Assembly: GCA_902783925.1 (NCBI GenBank)
Contig: CACZSV010000021.1
Span: 1-6,252, forward strand
Direction of reading: 5' to 3'
From: an uncultured Coriobacteriaceae bacterium
Lineage (GTDB): Bacteria > Actinomycetota > Coriobacteriia > Coriobacteriales > QAMH01
Length of the DNA stretch: 6,252 nt
The notes beneath the pieces are model-generated. The model worked only from the letters and a program-made list of their open reading frames with translations. It had not been told where the DNA came from and did no database searches. A program made the position numbers and the translations under genes. The first letter of the stretch is position 1. Each line of letters opens with the position of its first letter. Shown one piece after another: positions 5,688 to 6,252 of the stretch.

Positions 5688-6135
5688 CAGAACCAGCAGC
5701 ATTTACTCTGCTGCTTTGATGGATCATAACGCCCATCCCGATTACAAATACGAACTCCAAGACGCAACGCACAGCCACGACGGAATTAACGCGAGCTGCG
5801 GCGACGAGATGACACTCTACCTGAAGATCGACGATGCCACCGACACCATCGAGGAGGCATCGTTCACCGGACACGGCTGTGCGATCAGCCAAGCGTCCGC
5901 CGACATGATGGCAGGGTTGCTCGAAGGCGAGACAATCGACGAAGCAAAGCGCCTCTCCGGGCTCTTCATTGGGATGATTCAGGGAAACGAGCTTTCCGAG
6001 GAAGATGAGGAAGACCTCGACGAGGCCGCCGAGCTGCAGAGCATCAGCCGTATGCCCGCTCGCGTGAAATGCGCCGAGCTCGCATGGCGCACGCTCAACG
6101 GCATACTTGCCGAACGCGAACGCAACATGGCGTAA
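5677..6135 (+). CDS. sufU: SufU, zinc-type sulfur-transfer partner of SufS
   Basis: This 152-residue IscU-like protein accepts sulfur from SufS and passes it to SufBCD. Seen: an N-terminal helix with IYSAALMDHNAHP, then Cys41 and Asp43 (ASCGDE), Cys68 (GHGCAISQ) and Cys132 (RVKCAELAW). These match the zinc-binding Cys41, Asp43, Cys66 and Cys128 of Bacillus subtilis SufU. The 63 residues between Cys68 and Cys132 include the extra segment (about 100-120, rich in Glu and Asp) that separates SufU from the shorter IscU. It also lacks the usual IscU chaperone-binding LPPVK motif; RMPARVKC stands there instead. The start at 5677 follows a strong ribosome site and overlaps sufS by 11 bases. It is the last gene of the operon seen here; no sufT, sufA or sufE follows within the window. 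Confidence 0.95.
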   Translation: MPDSRTSSIYSAALMDHNAHPDYKYELQDATHSHDGINASCGDEMTLYLKIDDATDTIEEASFTGHGCAISQASADMMAGLLEGETIDEAKRLSGLFIGMIQGNELSEEDEEDLDEAAELQSISRMPARVKCAELAWRTLNGILAERERNMA

Positions 6136-6165
6136 AACACACGCTCGTTGTTTTCTTGCTGCACA
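6136..6165. other. Short spacer after sufU
   Basis: Thirty bases between the sufU stop and the first repeat unit. There is a TTTT run (6150-6154 region) but no hairpin before it, so I see no intrinsic terminator here. Confidence 0.5.
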
Positions 6166-6252
6166 CTCATCGTCAGCTCTCTCGTGGGCGGGCTGAAGCC
6201 CGCCCCTACGTCGGCTCATCGTCAGCTCTCTCGTGGGCGGGCTGAAGCCCGC
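6166..6252. repeat. Tandem palindromic (REP-like) repeat, cut by window end
   Basis: A 38-base unit at 6166-6203 is repeated identically at 6215-6252, a period of 49 bases. Each unit starts CTCATCGTCAGCTCTCT and holds a GC-rich palindrome: GGGCGGGCT (6186-6194) and AGCCCGCCC (6197-6205) around GA, and the same at 6235-6252, where the second arm is cut. More copies may follow. It resembles dispersed extragenic palindromes found in many genomes. In RNA each palindrome could form a strong hairpin that protects or ends the suf transcript, but no T-run follows the complete copy. Confidence 0.8.

Noticed and set aside
6166..6252. CRISPR array
   Set aside because: Only two units are visible and the stretch between them is just 11 bases, too short for a spacer; the palindrome points to a REP-like repeat.

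Overview
This window holds a complete SUF iron-sulfur cluster assembly operon with its divergent Rrf2/IscR-type regulator. The genes use GC-rich codons. The order sufC-sufB-sufD-sufS-sufU, with SufU rather than SufE and with an Rrf2 regulator, differs from the Bacillus order (sufCDSUB) and from the mycobacterial order (sufR-B-D-C-S-U-T). A high-GC anaerobe of the class Coriobacteriia (Actinomycetota) is the best guess. This is an inference from layout and composition; no search was possible.

Layout. Positions 55-462 (minus strand) encode a 135-residue Rrf2 regulator with three Fe-S-type cysteines. From about 463 to 1029 there is a gene-free divergent region. It has an AT-rich part (about 585-655) with a palindrome suited to an Rrf2 dimer (597-620) and a TTGACA promoter (625-652). 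After that comes about 370 bases of G-rich, repeat-rich leader (about 659-1029) before sufC. From 1030 to 6135 run sufC (ATPase), sufB and sufD (scaffold), sufS (cysteine desulfurase) and sufU (sulfur-transfer partner). sufC and sufB are separated by 4 bases; all later junctions overlap (1, 4 and 11 bases), so the genes are almost certainly one translationally coupled mRNA. After sufU, a 38-base unit is repeated at a period of 49 bases (6166-6252); each unit carries a GC-rich palindrome, and the second is cut by the window end.

How the parts work together. SufS takes sulfur from cysteine as a persulfide on Cys368. SufU accepts it at a Cys/Asp metal site and passes it to SufB. The SufB-SufD heterodimer builds the cluster, driven by SufC ATP hydrolysis. 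The Rrf2 regulator probably senses Fe-S status through its three cysteines and acts at the palindrome between the two divergent genes.

The enzymes look ordinary and intact. The least explained part is the long leader between the promoter and sufC. It contains a 5' hairpin, a 20-base element repeated with one mismatch whose flanking bases change in a compensating way, five copies of GCAAGG, competing stems, and a hairpin just before a weak sufC ribosome site. It is a candidate cis-regulatory RNA, or alternatively a cluster of dispersed repeats that landed there.
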